DNA of 9,329 nt from Candidatus Equibacterium intestinale. Lineage in GTDB: Bacteria > Bacteroidota > Bacteroidia > Bacteroidales > UBA932. The position numbers and the translations under genes are program-made. Position 1 is the stretch's first letter. Every line of letters begins with the position of its first letter. The stretch is taken from the NCBI GenBank assembly GCA_018064305.1, contig JAGHVP010000008.1, forward strand, positions 1-9,329. The letters are read 5' to 3'. The notes beneath the pieces are model-generated. The model was not told the origin of the DNA, searched no databases, and worked only from the letters and a program-made list of their open reading frames with translations. Of this stretch, positions 1-6,488 are shown piece after piece.

Positions 1-1
1 G

Positions 2-70
2 TACTTACCCGGCATACGGGAACAAAAAGCAGCCCTGGCGTTCCCGAACGGCATAGACATGCTGCGCTGA
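2..70 (+). CDS. Possible 3' end of a gene entering from the left edge
   Basis: Frame 2 is open from the window edge to a TGA at 68-70 and reads YLPGIREQKAALAF followed by PNGIDMLR. The residue mix looks like an ordinary protein tail, with alternating hydrophobic and charged residues, but 22 codons are too few to assign a family. Frame 1 is also open, to 90, and gives a less protein-like peptide, so the choice of frame is uncertain. The segment overlaps a 7-bp inverted repeat at 17-46. If real, this gene points toward the repeat-rich stretch and would be the left boundary of it. Confidence 0.3.
   Translation, partial: YLPGIREQKAALAFPNGIDMLR
17..46. repeat. Short inverted repeat, 7-bp arms
   Basis: CGGGAAC at 17-23 pairs with GTTCCCG at 40-46 around a 16-nt loop. 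There is no T-run on either side, so it does not look like an intrinsic terminator. It lies within the possible gene tail at 2-70. Confidence 0.45.
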
Positions 71-115
71 ACAAATGCGTGGCGGAATGACTCAGGGGCT
101 CCGGCTCATTTGGCG

Positions 116-137
116 CCGGTTGGCCGCGTGGTGGAGG
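116..137. repeat. Extra direct copy of the outer end of the long inverted repeat
   Basis: The segment beginning CCGGTTGGCCGCGTGGTGG at 116 resembles the left arm beginning CCGGCTGGCTACGTGGCTG at 178, 62 bp downstream. It also has an exact 11-bp inverted match, CGTGGTGGAGG at 127-137 against CCTCCACCACG at 372-382. It therefore looks like a third copy of the same outer arm sequence. I see no matching inner arm for it. Confidence 0.5.
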
Positions 138-177
138 TGTTATGCGTTTCACGGTTGGTGATGCTGCACACGCCGTA

Positions 178-397
178 CCGGCTGGCTACGTGGCTGAGGG
201 ATGTCGGAATAGGGGCGCCGCTTAACGCTAAACAGGCGGGTTTTATGCCGCACCTTGAAACCTCCTCCTTTTACAGCCGTCTGTGCCGGGTGTAACGTCG
301 TCGACCAGTCAAGGTCTTATCCCGGCAACACCCCGCCTGTTCTTGACGCTACGGCTTATATTCCGCCATCTCCTCCACCACGTCCGCCCTCAGCCGG
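178..397. repeat. Long imperfect inverted repeat, arms of about 80-90 bp
   Basis: The left arm (178-258) and the reverse complement of the right arm (309-397) align along nearly their whole length. Shared blocks occur in the same order: CCGGCTG, ACGTGG, GAGG, CGGAATA, GCCG, AACAGGCGGG (231-240 against 332-341), TGCCG (246-250 against 323-327) and CCTTGA (253-258 against 309-314). A roughly 50-nt central loop remains. Several small gaps are needed, so it is an old or deliberately bulged hairpin, not a recent duplication. The nucleic acid could fold into one long cruciform or RNA hairpin. No transposase or integrase gene is attached, and the element type is unknown to me. Confidence 0.7.
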
Positions 398-490
398 CAC
401 AAGATTCACAGGTAGATGGACACTTGTTCTGGTGCAAAGAAGCGCCATTTTGTTCTCGTTTGTCGGGTGTTGCAGTGCTACGCATAGAGA

Positions 491-502
491 ACGGCCGGCC
501 GT
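491..502. repeat. Perfect 12-bp GC-rich palindrome
   Basis: ACGGCCGGCCGT is its own reverse complement and sits 8 bp before the first palindromic module at 511. It may be a protein binding site or a chance GC-rich palindrome. Confidence 0.35.
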
Positions 503-510
503 ATATGGTC

Positions 511-622
511 GGACTAGCAGTCAAAACCCCGAGAAAACGTTGCTAGTCCTTAGTATTTAGCCTGGAAATAGCCATTTTTGTGGGGACTAGCAACGAAAAC
601 GGGCCTATTTGACAGCTAGTCC
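511..622. repeat. Palindromic module pair 1 (two 39-nt modules, inverted to each other)
   Basis: Module A (511-549) is bounded by GGACTAGCA and TGCTAGTCC, and module B (584-622) by GGACTAGC and GCTAGTCC. Both are exactly 39 nt, start 73 bp apart and are separated by 34 nt. Compared with the reverse complement of B, module A matches 14 of the first 15 positions and all of the last 12, while the central 12 nt differ. The two modules therefore lie in opposite orientation with conserved ends and a diverged core. The pattern is seen directly; function is not known. Confidence 0.8.
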
Positions 623-706
623 ACCGGCAGACTGACCATTTCCGTGGCACAACAGCCCTGTCCGGCCAGCTCAAGCAGGACCTGCCATGCACTCTCCAGC
701 CGGATC

Positions 707-822
707 TGTCACGAGTGCCAGAAATATGGTGAAATCTGCGACTCGTGACAGAATATCGCGCATTTTGTGCATTCTACATGTCACGACTTACGGGAATATG
801 GTGAAATCTGCGACTCGTGACA
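707..822. repeat. Palindromic module pair 2 (two 44-nt modules, direct)
   Basis: Module C (707-750) is bounded by TGTCACGAGT and ACTCGTGACA; one more C/G pair extends its arms to 706 and 751, giving 11 bp. Module D (779-822) is bounded by TGTCACGA and TCGTGACA. Both are 44 nt and start 72 bp apart in the same orientation. The first 8 and last 28 positions are identical; all differences fall in one 8-nt block (GTGCCAGA against CTTACGGG). D has lost three base pairs of arm compared with C because of that block. Confidence 0.85.
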
Positions 823-916
823 CGCAAGCCATATCCGATTCATTGTGGAAATGCCAGTCCGGGGTCGCAGGGGTCTTTTGTTCTCATTCAGAGCTGCAGA
901 GCCGCTTCGTGACATT

Positions 917-1047
917 CATCGTCACGTGCGACATACCCCAGAACCATATGTGCCCCGTGTCCCATGTGACGATGCCGCCATCTCCGCCTCATCGTCACAC
1001 GCCATCGACCCCAGACCTGACTGCGGGCCACATCTCGAATGACGATG
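917..1047. repeat. Palindromic module pair 3 (two 58-nt modules, direct)
   Basis: Module E (917-974) is bounded by CATCGTCAC and GTGACGATG, module F (990-1047) by CATCGTCA and TGACGATG. Both are exactly 58 nt, start 73 bp apart and are separated by 15 nt. The interiors are mostly diverged apart from a shared ACCCCAGA at the same offset, while the arms are kept. That is the reverse of what neutral decay of a duplication would give. Confidence 0.8.
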
Positions 1048-1093
1048 ATTTTCACAAAGGCATGAAATCATGTCTGGTCGTCCTCGTGCGAAA

Positions 1094-1228
1094 CATCTAA
1101 GCACGCTGATGGGCCCCACAGGTGCCTGCAGGGGGGAAAGCCGTGCTTAGATGAGGCCTGCACCCCCGCATCTAAGCACGCCGATGTGCTCCAGACGCAC
1201 CTGCAGACCATGTTCCCGTGCTTAGATG
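1094..1228. repeat. Palindromic module pair 4 (two 60-nt modules, direct)
   Basis: Module G (1094-1153) and module H (1169-1228) are both bounded by perfect 12-bp arms, CATCTAAGCACG and CGTGCTTAGATG. They are 60 nt long, start 75 bp apart and are separated by 15 nt. Of the 36 interior positions 20 match, including CCTGCAG at the same offset, whereas all 24 arm positions match in both modules. This is the best-preserved pair of the array. Confidence 0.88.
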
Positions 1229-1518
1229 AATGTCACGAAGCCATAGCTGTGTGGCAAACGAAGCGGTCTCGAAGTAAACTGCATTCAGGACACGCCATGA
1301 GTCTACTGGCATCAGAGAAGAGAATGTCGCCGTGGATTGACACTCTCTGGAAAGCACCAGTCCACGCTGATGGCCACCAGAATATGCTATAAGACTGTCG
1401 TTTGTGTCCCATGTGCTGACATACTCCGAGTGGCACTGTCAGCGCCGTGCCTGAACATCACATCATCATGGAGCAGGATAAATTTAGTACAGCATCACGA
1501 ATTCAGTCGTTTTCCGTG
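1229..1518. other. Intergenic stretch between the module array and the DUF2961 gene
   Basis: No convincing gene is present. One hairpin can be drawn, GCTGACA (1415-1421) with TGTCAGC (1437-1443), and a competing one, GGCAC (1432-1436) with GTGCC (1447-1451). Either lies 70-100 bp beyond the DUF2961 stop codon, but neither is followed by a T-run on the minus strand, so I do not call a terminator. No fifth module pair with clear arms is visible. Confidence 0.5.
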
Positions 1519-3075
1519 CTAACGTTCACTTACAACTGTTGTATTCAAATCACCATACCAGTAGTTGGTGGCATAATAATCCACGGTTCCGTTGTGCCAT
1601 GAGAGCATCTCGAGGTCGAACTGGAACCTGCTTGAGAATGGAATCACATCCAGGACTCTGGTGCGCAGGAATGCATTGTAGCCATGAGACGACTCTTCAT
1701 CAGCTCTGGGAGCCCCTCCGTAAGGAGTAAGGAAAGGTACTACGGGAGCCCATGAGCAGTTGAAGTAGTCTTCGGTTCCGGTTCCCATGAATGAAGGGAA
1801 GATATCATCGTCAACGAATATCTTCTCATCGCCTTCGCCGTACCAGTCCACTGCATGGTTGTTGAGCGACAGAAGGTCGCCGACATACACTCCTCGGCCG
1901 CATATTGTGATGTCGTTCCAGTCAAGGTTCTGGTCAGAGTCATAATCGGGACTGACGGGAATACCTTCCTCACACTTGTGGGTTGCGTGGAAATAGAGAG
2001 AATTATCGGTCCAATTGTAGCTGTCTGTAACTGCGGCAAGCACCACATGCACCACTTTGTCGGAAGTGTTCCTTACAGAAAGCGAAGCGCTTGACTTGTA
2101 GGGCATCGGGAATCTGCACTTTACCCGTCCGCCATTGTTGGAGAGCCACCACCCTTCTACATCCGGTGCACCGATACCGGCCCCAGCAAAGTGTGCCAGA
2201 GGCGCGTTGACTGTTTCTGTACCGTCAAATACAGCACTGAGTGAGAGAGCCTCCACGTTGTCTGTCTTGACATCCAGCAGAGTTATCTCATTTGCAGTGC
2301 TGTCGGGCTCGGGAAGCCATATTTCTAGAGTCTGGCCAGGGTTGAGATAAGTCTCCATCGATGTGGGGCTGCCATTTACCTTGCTTGTGCCGGCAAGTGC
2401 AGCACCCACTTCCTGAATCTTGCCGTCCAGGGATTTTGCTTCCTTCAGGGTGAAAGTCTTCACAGCTGTTCCTTCAGCATATTTTCTGTAACCGATATGG
2501 TAGTATCTTGGAATCTTTACGGTGATATCAGGCTCTTCAAAGGTGATCCTGCACGATTGTGCGTATGGAACCGGCAGGAAGAATGTGTTGCCGCCCACCC
2601 CTTCCATTGCATGGTCGTAGTGCGTGTGGGTCAGTGAAAGTGCTTCGGGAAGATCCATGGGGAACCTTTTCATATCGTATGCAGGAATCTCTATCTGCGG
2701 CTTCTCGGCACCGTCAAGGTATATTCTGATAGTGCCGAACTTCTCCTTAGTTGTCATCCAGATTCGGGTCACGGCGCCAGGACCTTCCAGGTCGCACATG
2801 ACCTTTTCGTATCTGCCGGCCACAGTGTCGAGGCGCTCGTATCCTGCACCGTCGTCGTTGGCCCACCACCCCGGCTCGCCGGGTCCTGTGGTACGGCGGT
2901 CGTAAGAACTCACCTGGGCCTGCTTGTATTCAATAGTTGGATAATAAGTGACGGCATTCCTGTCTACCATCTCATCCAACAGTGTTTCCAGTGTCACATC
3001 GTATGACTCCTGTGTGCCGCCCGAGCAGGCTATGCAGCACAGCGCAATTGAAATCAGTATTATTGTCTTTTTCAT
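1519..3075 (-). CDS. DUF2961 (GH172-type) lipoprotein, putative glycoside hydrolase
   Basis: This 518-residue protein matches the DUF2961 family, which includes glycoside hydrolase family 172; characterised members act on fructofuranose or arabinofuranose linkages. It starts with a short signal peptide and lipobox (CIAC, Cys17), so it should be a membrane-anchored lipoprotein. Family features visible are EGPGAVTRIWM (97-107), GRGVYVGD (393-400) and GTGTEDYF (431-438). Glu435 in GTEDYF and Glu414 in WYGEGDE are 21 residues apart, the same spacing as the catalytic glutamates I recall for the founding GH172 enzyme (270 and 291), so both active-site residues seem present. The substrate cannot be told. 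It is last in the minus-strand series but separated by 250 bp and an exonuclease-gene remnant from the gene before it, so it may be independently transcribed. The start at 3075 is supported by the signal peptide beginning MKKTIIL. Confidence 0.95.
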   Translation of the reverse strand: MKKTIILISIALCCIACSGGTQESYDVTLETLLDEMVDRNAVTYYPTIEYKQAQVSSYDRRTTGPGEPGWWANDDGAGYERLDTVAGRYEKVMCDLEGPGAVTRIWMTTKEKFGTIRIYLDGAEKPQIEIPAYDMKRFPMDLPEALSLTHTHYDHAMEGVGGNTFFLPVPYAQSCRITFEEPDITVKIPRYYHIGYRKYAEGTAVKTFTLKEAKSLDGKIQEVGAALAGTSKVNGSPTSMETYLNPGQTLEIWLPEPDSTANEITLLDVKTDNVEALSLSAVFDGTETVNAPLAHFAGAGIGAPDVEGWWLSNNGGRVKCRFPMPYKSSASLSVRNTSDKVVHVVLAAVTDSYNWTDNSLYFHATHKCEEGIPVSPDYDSDQNLDWNDITICGRGVYVGDLLSLNNHAVDWYGEGDEKIFVDDDIFPSFMGTGTEDYFNCSWAPVVPFLTPYGGAPRADEESSHGYNAFLRTRVLDVIPFSSRFQFDLEMLSWHNGTVDYYATNYWYGDLNTTVVSER

Positions 3076-3082
3076 AGTTCTA

Positions 3083-3090
3083 CAAAGCTA
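3083..3090 (-). promoter_or_regulatory. Candidate Bacteroidota -7 element for the DUF2961 gene
   Basis: On the minus strand TAGCTTTG matches the Bacteroides -7 consensus TAnnTTTG and ends 7 nt before the ATG at 3075. No clear -33 TTTG is visible at the expected distance. If used, transcription would begin at or within a few bases of the start codon, giving an almost leaderless mRNA. A chance match in this AT-rich stretch is possible. Confidence 0.4.
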
Positions 3091-3150
3091 TGAAATAATT
3101 TGTATTAAGCATAATTGCGGCGCTGGTGCTGATGAAAGGAACCGCATTGA

Positions 3151-3303
3151 ATAAAACCGATTTTGCAGCAAAGGCTTCATCCGAGCCTTGAAAAACACCA
3201 GCTTCAGACAGCTGCTGCCGCCTGCTACTATGACCTGACCAATCATCACCACGCCCTGGCCGATGCCGAGGCGTGTGCCTATATTGCCATAAAGCTGTTG
3301 TAA
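3151..3303 (+). pseudogene. Truncated 3' end of a DnaQ-type 3'-5' exonuclease gene
   Basis: The plus frame from 3151 to the TAA at 3301-3303 includes HPSLEKHQLQTA and then LTNHHHALADAEACAYIA. This matches the C-terminal part of DnaQ/PolC-like DEDDh exonucleases, where the HxAxxD motif (here HHALADAEA) holds the last catalytic His and Asp. The first three quarters of such a protein, with the DxE motif, are missing: an in-frame TGA lies at 3148-3150 and the DNA upstream is the 5' flank of the DUF2961 gene. There is no start codon that would make a functional product. The remnant ends 22 bp from the oppositely oriented stop of the propeller gene, suggesting the ancestral neighbour was an intact convergent exonuclease gene, later cut off when the DUF2961 segment was joined here. 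Confidence 0.85.
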
Positions 3304-3325
3304 GAGAGAAATACCGTTCTACCCT

Positions 3326-4504
3326 CTACCTGCGGGGCAGAGAGAGTTTTTCGACGGCGATGTTGCTGCGCGCTTCGGCACAGTCGAGACGGCGGGCGTC
3401 GGTGCTGTAGATCATGTAGAGCGAGCCGCGCTCTCCGTAGAATGTATAGTAATGGATTCCCTCGGCGACGAACTTTGTCTTTACTGGCGTAAGTGTGTAG
3501 TTGTCAGGATCTATTCTGAAGAACCTGCAGGTAGCACGGAATACAGAGCCGTAGCCTTCGACTGACGATGCACCGTCGACATTGACGCAGAGGTAGTTGT
3601 CTCCCTTCCAGGTGAAGAACTCGGGACGGGCGGTGATGGATTCGGGTATTACTTCAATGTTTGTAAACTCGCCTGTGGCAACATTCCACTGCCCATATAC
3701 GCAGCCCTGGCAGTTCTGGAAACGGGCCGCGAATCCGAAGATGTCACCGTCGAGCGGATACACCACAGCCTCCCAGAACGAATTGCCGGGAAACTTGTCT
3801 GAGACATCGGGAATTGCAACGGTCTCCCAATGGTAGAAGTCGGTCGACTTCATAACAAGGCATGTAAAGTCTGCCCCTACTTCCGAAGCACAGCAGTAGT
3901 AGATACCGTTGTGTTCTGTAATCATAACATTGAGTCCCAGCCCCATGCACTGTACAGGACCGCCGTCGAGAACATTTGCGCAATGTACATCGGCCTGCGT
4001 ATTGTATGTGTCAAGGACATTGTACAGGTTCATCGGACGGCCGTCAAGGGTGATTATCTCAGCCTCGTTGTCGAAAGTCTGGCTGTCAAGGTCAAAGGTG
4101 CGTGCCACATATGTTGCGGTGGAGTCTACCGAAGGACAGTAAAGCAGGTAGAGTTTGTTGCCAGCGATATAGCCTGTAGGGTCATAGGGTGCACGCCATG
4201 TGTCACTTATGCCGTCACCTGCAAGAGCCACATCTATGAACTCTACCTTGTCCAGTTCCGATGTCTTCCATTTAGAGATCTTCAGGTCTATGTCAAGGTT
4301 GCCGGGGCGCTCTTTGGTGGTGAGATATCCGGCATTGTATGCGCCGTAATGATATCCGTTGTATTCACCTATGTAGCGGAAGTCGTGTGACATGAGCTCT
4401 TTCGATGGGTCGGAGACATTTCCGAGAAGTACGTCAGAAGCCGTATGGGTGCATGAAAGAAGCGCCAGTATAGCGGCCGAAAACAGGATGATCTTTTTCA
4501 TCAT
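3326..4504 (-). CDS. Beta-propeller-like lipoprotein, possible glycosidase or sugar-binding protein
   Basis: The 392-residue product begins with a signal peptide and lipobox (LLSC, Cys18), so it should be anchored in the envelope. The body is rich in repeated short beta motifs such as GNKLYLLYCPS (115-125), HNGIYYCCASEV (198-209), WKGDNYLCVNVD (299-310) and GSLYMIYSTDARR (360-372), spaced like the blades of a five-bladed propeller of the GH43/GH32/GH117 type or a sialidase-like fold. DTWRAPYD (101-108) and FWEAVVYP (243-250) contain acidic residues where such enzymes often keep catalytic Asp or Glu, but I cannot assign a family or the catalytic set. It follows the six-hairpin gene after only 4 nt, so the two are co-transcribed. 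Two ATGs lie in tandem (4504 and 4501); either fits the signal peptide. A non-enzymatic role is possible. Confidence 0.9.
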   Translation of the reverse strand: MMKKIILFSAAILALLSCTHTASDVLLGNVSDPSKELMSHDFRYIGEYNGYHYGAYNAGYLTTKERPGNLDIDLKISKWKTSELDKVEFIDVALAGDGISDTWRAPYDPTGYIAGNKLYLLYCPSVDSTATYVARTFDLDSQTFDNEAEIITLDGRPMNLYNVLDTYNTQADVHCANVLDGGPVQCMGLGLNVMITEHNGIYYCCASEVGADFTCLVMKSTDFYHWETVAIPDVSDKFPGNSFWEAVVYPLDGDIFGFAARFQNCQGCVYGQWNVATGEFTNIEVIPESITARPEFFTWKGDNYLCVNVDGASSVEGYGSVFRATCRFFRIDPDNYTLTPVKTKFVAEGIHYYTFYGERGSLYMIYSTDARRLDCAEARSNIAVEKLSLPRR

Positions 4505-4508
4505 ATTG

Positions 4509-6488
4509 TTATTCTTTGATTTTTCTCAATGTTTCAAGACGGAATGCTCCGGGCCAGGCTACAAGCCAGTTGTTGATACGGTCGGGACGGGACACCGGAG
4601 GTGCTTCAACTGCCGGCAGTGCCGCAGCCACAGCTGCATCGGAGGTGGGCGCTTCCAAGCCGAATCCCCAGTAGGCTTCATAATATGCCTCGTTCTGCGC
4701 ACCGGCCGGGCGGAGGCAGCCGTTCACCACCAGTGTGCCGTCTGATATCATCTGGCAGCAGTTCGCCCAGATGGCATCGGCTTTCTCTTTCCACTGCCTG
4801 TCTCCGGTAAGACGCGAAAGCTCTATCCATTCAGGCACCCAGAGTGCGGCATAATAGTCGAGATGGTGGTGCTGCACAGAAACACTTGTGGCTCCGAAAG
4901 TGTGATATCCGCTTTTGGTAAAGGCATCATCTTCGGGATATATTCCATCGTAGTGCCATAGCCATGTCGAGAGGTAATATGAGGTTTGAAGAGCGTCGCT
5001 CAGATATTCCTGGCTGCCAGTCTGCTTATAAAGGGTGATCGATGACCGCAGCAGCGAAATGGCCGATTCCTTGTCTATGCACCATGTATCAAGTGCACCT
5101 GCAGTTGTAAATCCGTTTTCACGCAGCTCAGTTACATAGAAATCGTATGCCCTAACAGCTGAACTGTAATATTTTTCATTTCCGCTTGCCCTGTATGCCT
5201 CCAGCATTGCCGGTACCATGAAGCAGCCTACAGTGCCTTCTCTGTAGATACACTCACCTTCTGTGGTCCATCCTTTTGCATAACATCCGTCTGCCTGCTG
5301 GTCTGACATCACAAAATCACAGATTGCGAAAGCCAGCTCACGGTAGTTGGGGCGGTCGGCCCCGCATGCTGCGGCAAGTTCGTATGCCTTGAAATAGTTG
5401 AGCGCGGTGGTGCCCAGGTTGCATGCATCTATCCTGAAATCGGTCCCGTCAAGTATCTGGTCGAAAATGGGCAGGAAAAGCCCGTTAGGCAGGCGGCAAT
5501 TATCTGCCCAGCAGTCAAGCACCGCCATTCCCTTTTCAAAAGAATCCATGTTGCCGCTGTCCAGATAATCCTGCAGGAAAGAGCACCCAAGACTGATGTT
5601 CTGCCCGCACCAGCCCGATTCATAGCGGCGCCCCTGGCGTTTGTACCACCCTCCGTTGCCGTCAGGAAGCAGTCCGATGTTGAAACCGCGGAAAACACCC
5701 TCCTCTGCCCAGAGAGATTCCTTGAAGTATCTTATGCCGAGCTGCCAGACTTCATCGTCAGAAAGGACATCGAACTGCGGATGCTCCATATTGTTCCAGC
5801 ACCAGTCCAGGAACTGCCGCCTGGCGGTATGTCCGGGCTCTACAGGGCACACAGAAACGTATTGGGCAATCCTTACCTCGTCACCTTTTGAAAGGTTGGT
5901 GCTACGCTTCCATCCTGCAGAATACTTGTCTCTGCTGCAGTATGTGAAAGGCATCTCCTTCTCGGGCCAGATGATTCTGTGCGTGACAGATTCAGCCTCT
6001 GGCATTATGCCACATGAGAAGTCCTGGGCAGCGTATTCTGGCACGTCAGACCAGGTTGCCACGGCATAACTGCCGCCTTCGCTGTAGACTGCACCGGGGA
6101 TAGGTGTCCTACGGTACGAATAGGTGTGCCACAACCCGTTTGTAAAAGCATCTTTAGGTTCGAGACCCTGCCCCCAGTGGTTGCCGTCGTAAGAAACCGA
6201 AGGTATCATCCACCAAGAGGCCTTCGAGCAATGCCTGAAGTCCACTTCTATACCGGCATTGCAGACATCTTCTTCAGCTGTGAAGGTCCAGTTGATCCTG
6301 AAGATTCCCTTGTCAAGTTTGCTTATTTGTTGCTTATATGTTATACCATCACTGGCACAGACTGTTACATTGCCAATAGTTGCATCACCGCACATCAGGC
6401 AGCAACCTTTCCAAACATATTTCTCTTCACCTTTACAGGCTGCCAGAAGCAGCGTGAAACAAGCCAGCAGGATAATGGATTTTTTCAT
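4509..6488 (-). CDS. Lipoprotein with N-terminal beta domain and probable (alpha/alpha)6 glycosidase-like barrel
   Basis: The 659-residue product has a signal peptide and lipobox (LAAC, Cys18) followed by KGEE; a positive then acidic stretch right after the Cys resembles lipoprotein surface-export signals described in Bacteroidota, so it may face outward. Residues 30-225 are beta-rich and Trp/Tyr-rich (KASWWMIPSVSYDGNHWGQG at 89-108). Residues 240-620 are helical with motifs spaced like inner helices of a six-hairpin barrel: ESGWCGQN (290-297), DTWCIDKES (467-475) and VQHHHLDYYAALW (538-550). This layout is typical of several glycoside hydrolase and lyase families, but I cannot match one. Candidate catalytic residues are Asp467, Asp472, Glu474 and the His540-542 cluster with Asp544. 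Its start overlaps the BACON gene stop by ATGA (6485-6488), implying translational coupling. A catalytically inactive binding role cannot be excluded. Confidence 0.92.
   Translation of the reverse strand: MKKSIILLACFTLLLAACKGEEKYVWKGCCLMCGDATIGNVTVCASDGITYKQQISKLDKGIFRINWTFTAEEDVCNAGIEVDFRHCSKASWWMIPSVSYDGNHWGQGLEPKDAFTNGLWHTYSYRRTPIPGAVYSEGGSYAVATWSDVPEYAAQDFSCGIMPEAESVTHRIIWPEKEMPFTYCSRDKYSAGWKRSTNLSKGDEVRIAQYVSVCPVEPGHTARRQFLDWCWNNMEHPQFDVLSDDEVWQLGIRYFKESLWAEEGVFRGFNIGLLPDGNGGWYKRQGRRYESGWCGQNISLGCSFLQDYLDSGNMDSFEKGMAVLDCWADNCRLPNGLFLPIFDQILDGTDFRIDACNLGTTALNYFKAYELAAACGADRPNYRELAFAICDFVMSDQQADGCYAKGWTTEGECIYREGTVGCFMVPAMLEAYRASGNEKYYSSAVRAYDFYVTELRENGFTTAGALDTWCIDKESAISLLRSSITLYKQTGSQEYLSDALQTSYYLSTWLWHYDGIYPEDDAFTKSGYHTFGATSVSVQHHHLDYYAALWVPEWIELSRLTGDRQWKEKADAIWANCCQMISDGTLVVNGCLRPAGAQNEAYYEAYWGFGLEAPTSDAAVAAALPAVEAPPVSRPDRINNWLVAWPGAFRLETLRKIKE

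Larger units (their letters stand above)
71..510. other. Non-coding stretch dominated by inverted and direct repeats
   Basis: No open frame here has a recognisable product; the short frames present give Pro/Ser/Arg-rich peptides typical of non-coding DNA. The stretch contains the long imperfect inverted repeat at 178-397, an extra direct copy of its outer end at 116-137, and a perfect palindrome at 491-502. I see no tRNA, rRNA or promoter here that I can support. Confidence 0.6.

Noticed and set aside
178..397. Integron attC site
   Set aside because: One RYYYAAC match (GCTTAAC) lies on the left arm, but no partner GTTRRRY is found at the matching place on the right arm, and there is no integrase or cassette layout.
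687..1100. 137-codon plus-strand open frame running through the palindromic modules
   Set aside because: It crosses modules C to F and the gaps between them, its residue composition is unlike a folded protein, and no family is recognisable. The repeats explain the sequence better.
511..1228. CRISPR array
   Set aside because: The repeated units differ from pair to pair, only two copies of each exist, and there is no common repeat with equal-length unique spacers and no cas gene.
1415..1451. Terminator downstream of the DUF2961 gene
   Set aside because: Two competing short stems can be drawn, but neither is followed by a T-run on the minus strand.
3171..3189. Hairpin AAGGCT/AGCCTT as a terminator for the propeller operon
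   Set aside because: No T-run follows on the minus strand, and the sequence is explained as coding sequence of the exonuclease remnant.
3830..4390. 186-codon plus-strand open frame
   Set aside because: It is antisense to the propeller lipoprotein gene, which has a signal peptide, lipobox and operon spacing; the antisense peptide resembles nothing.
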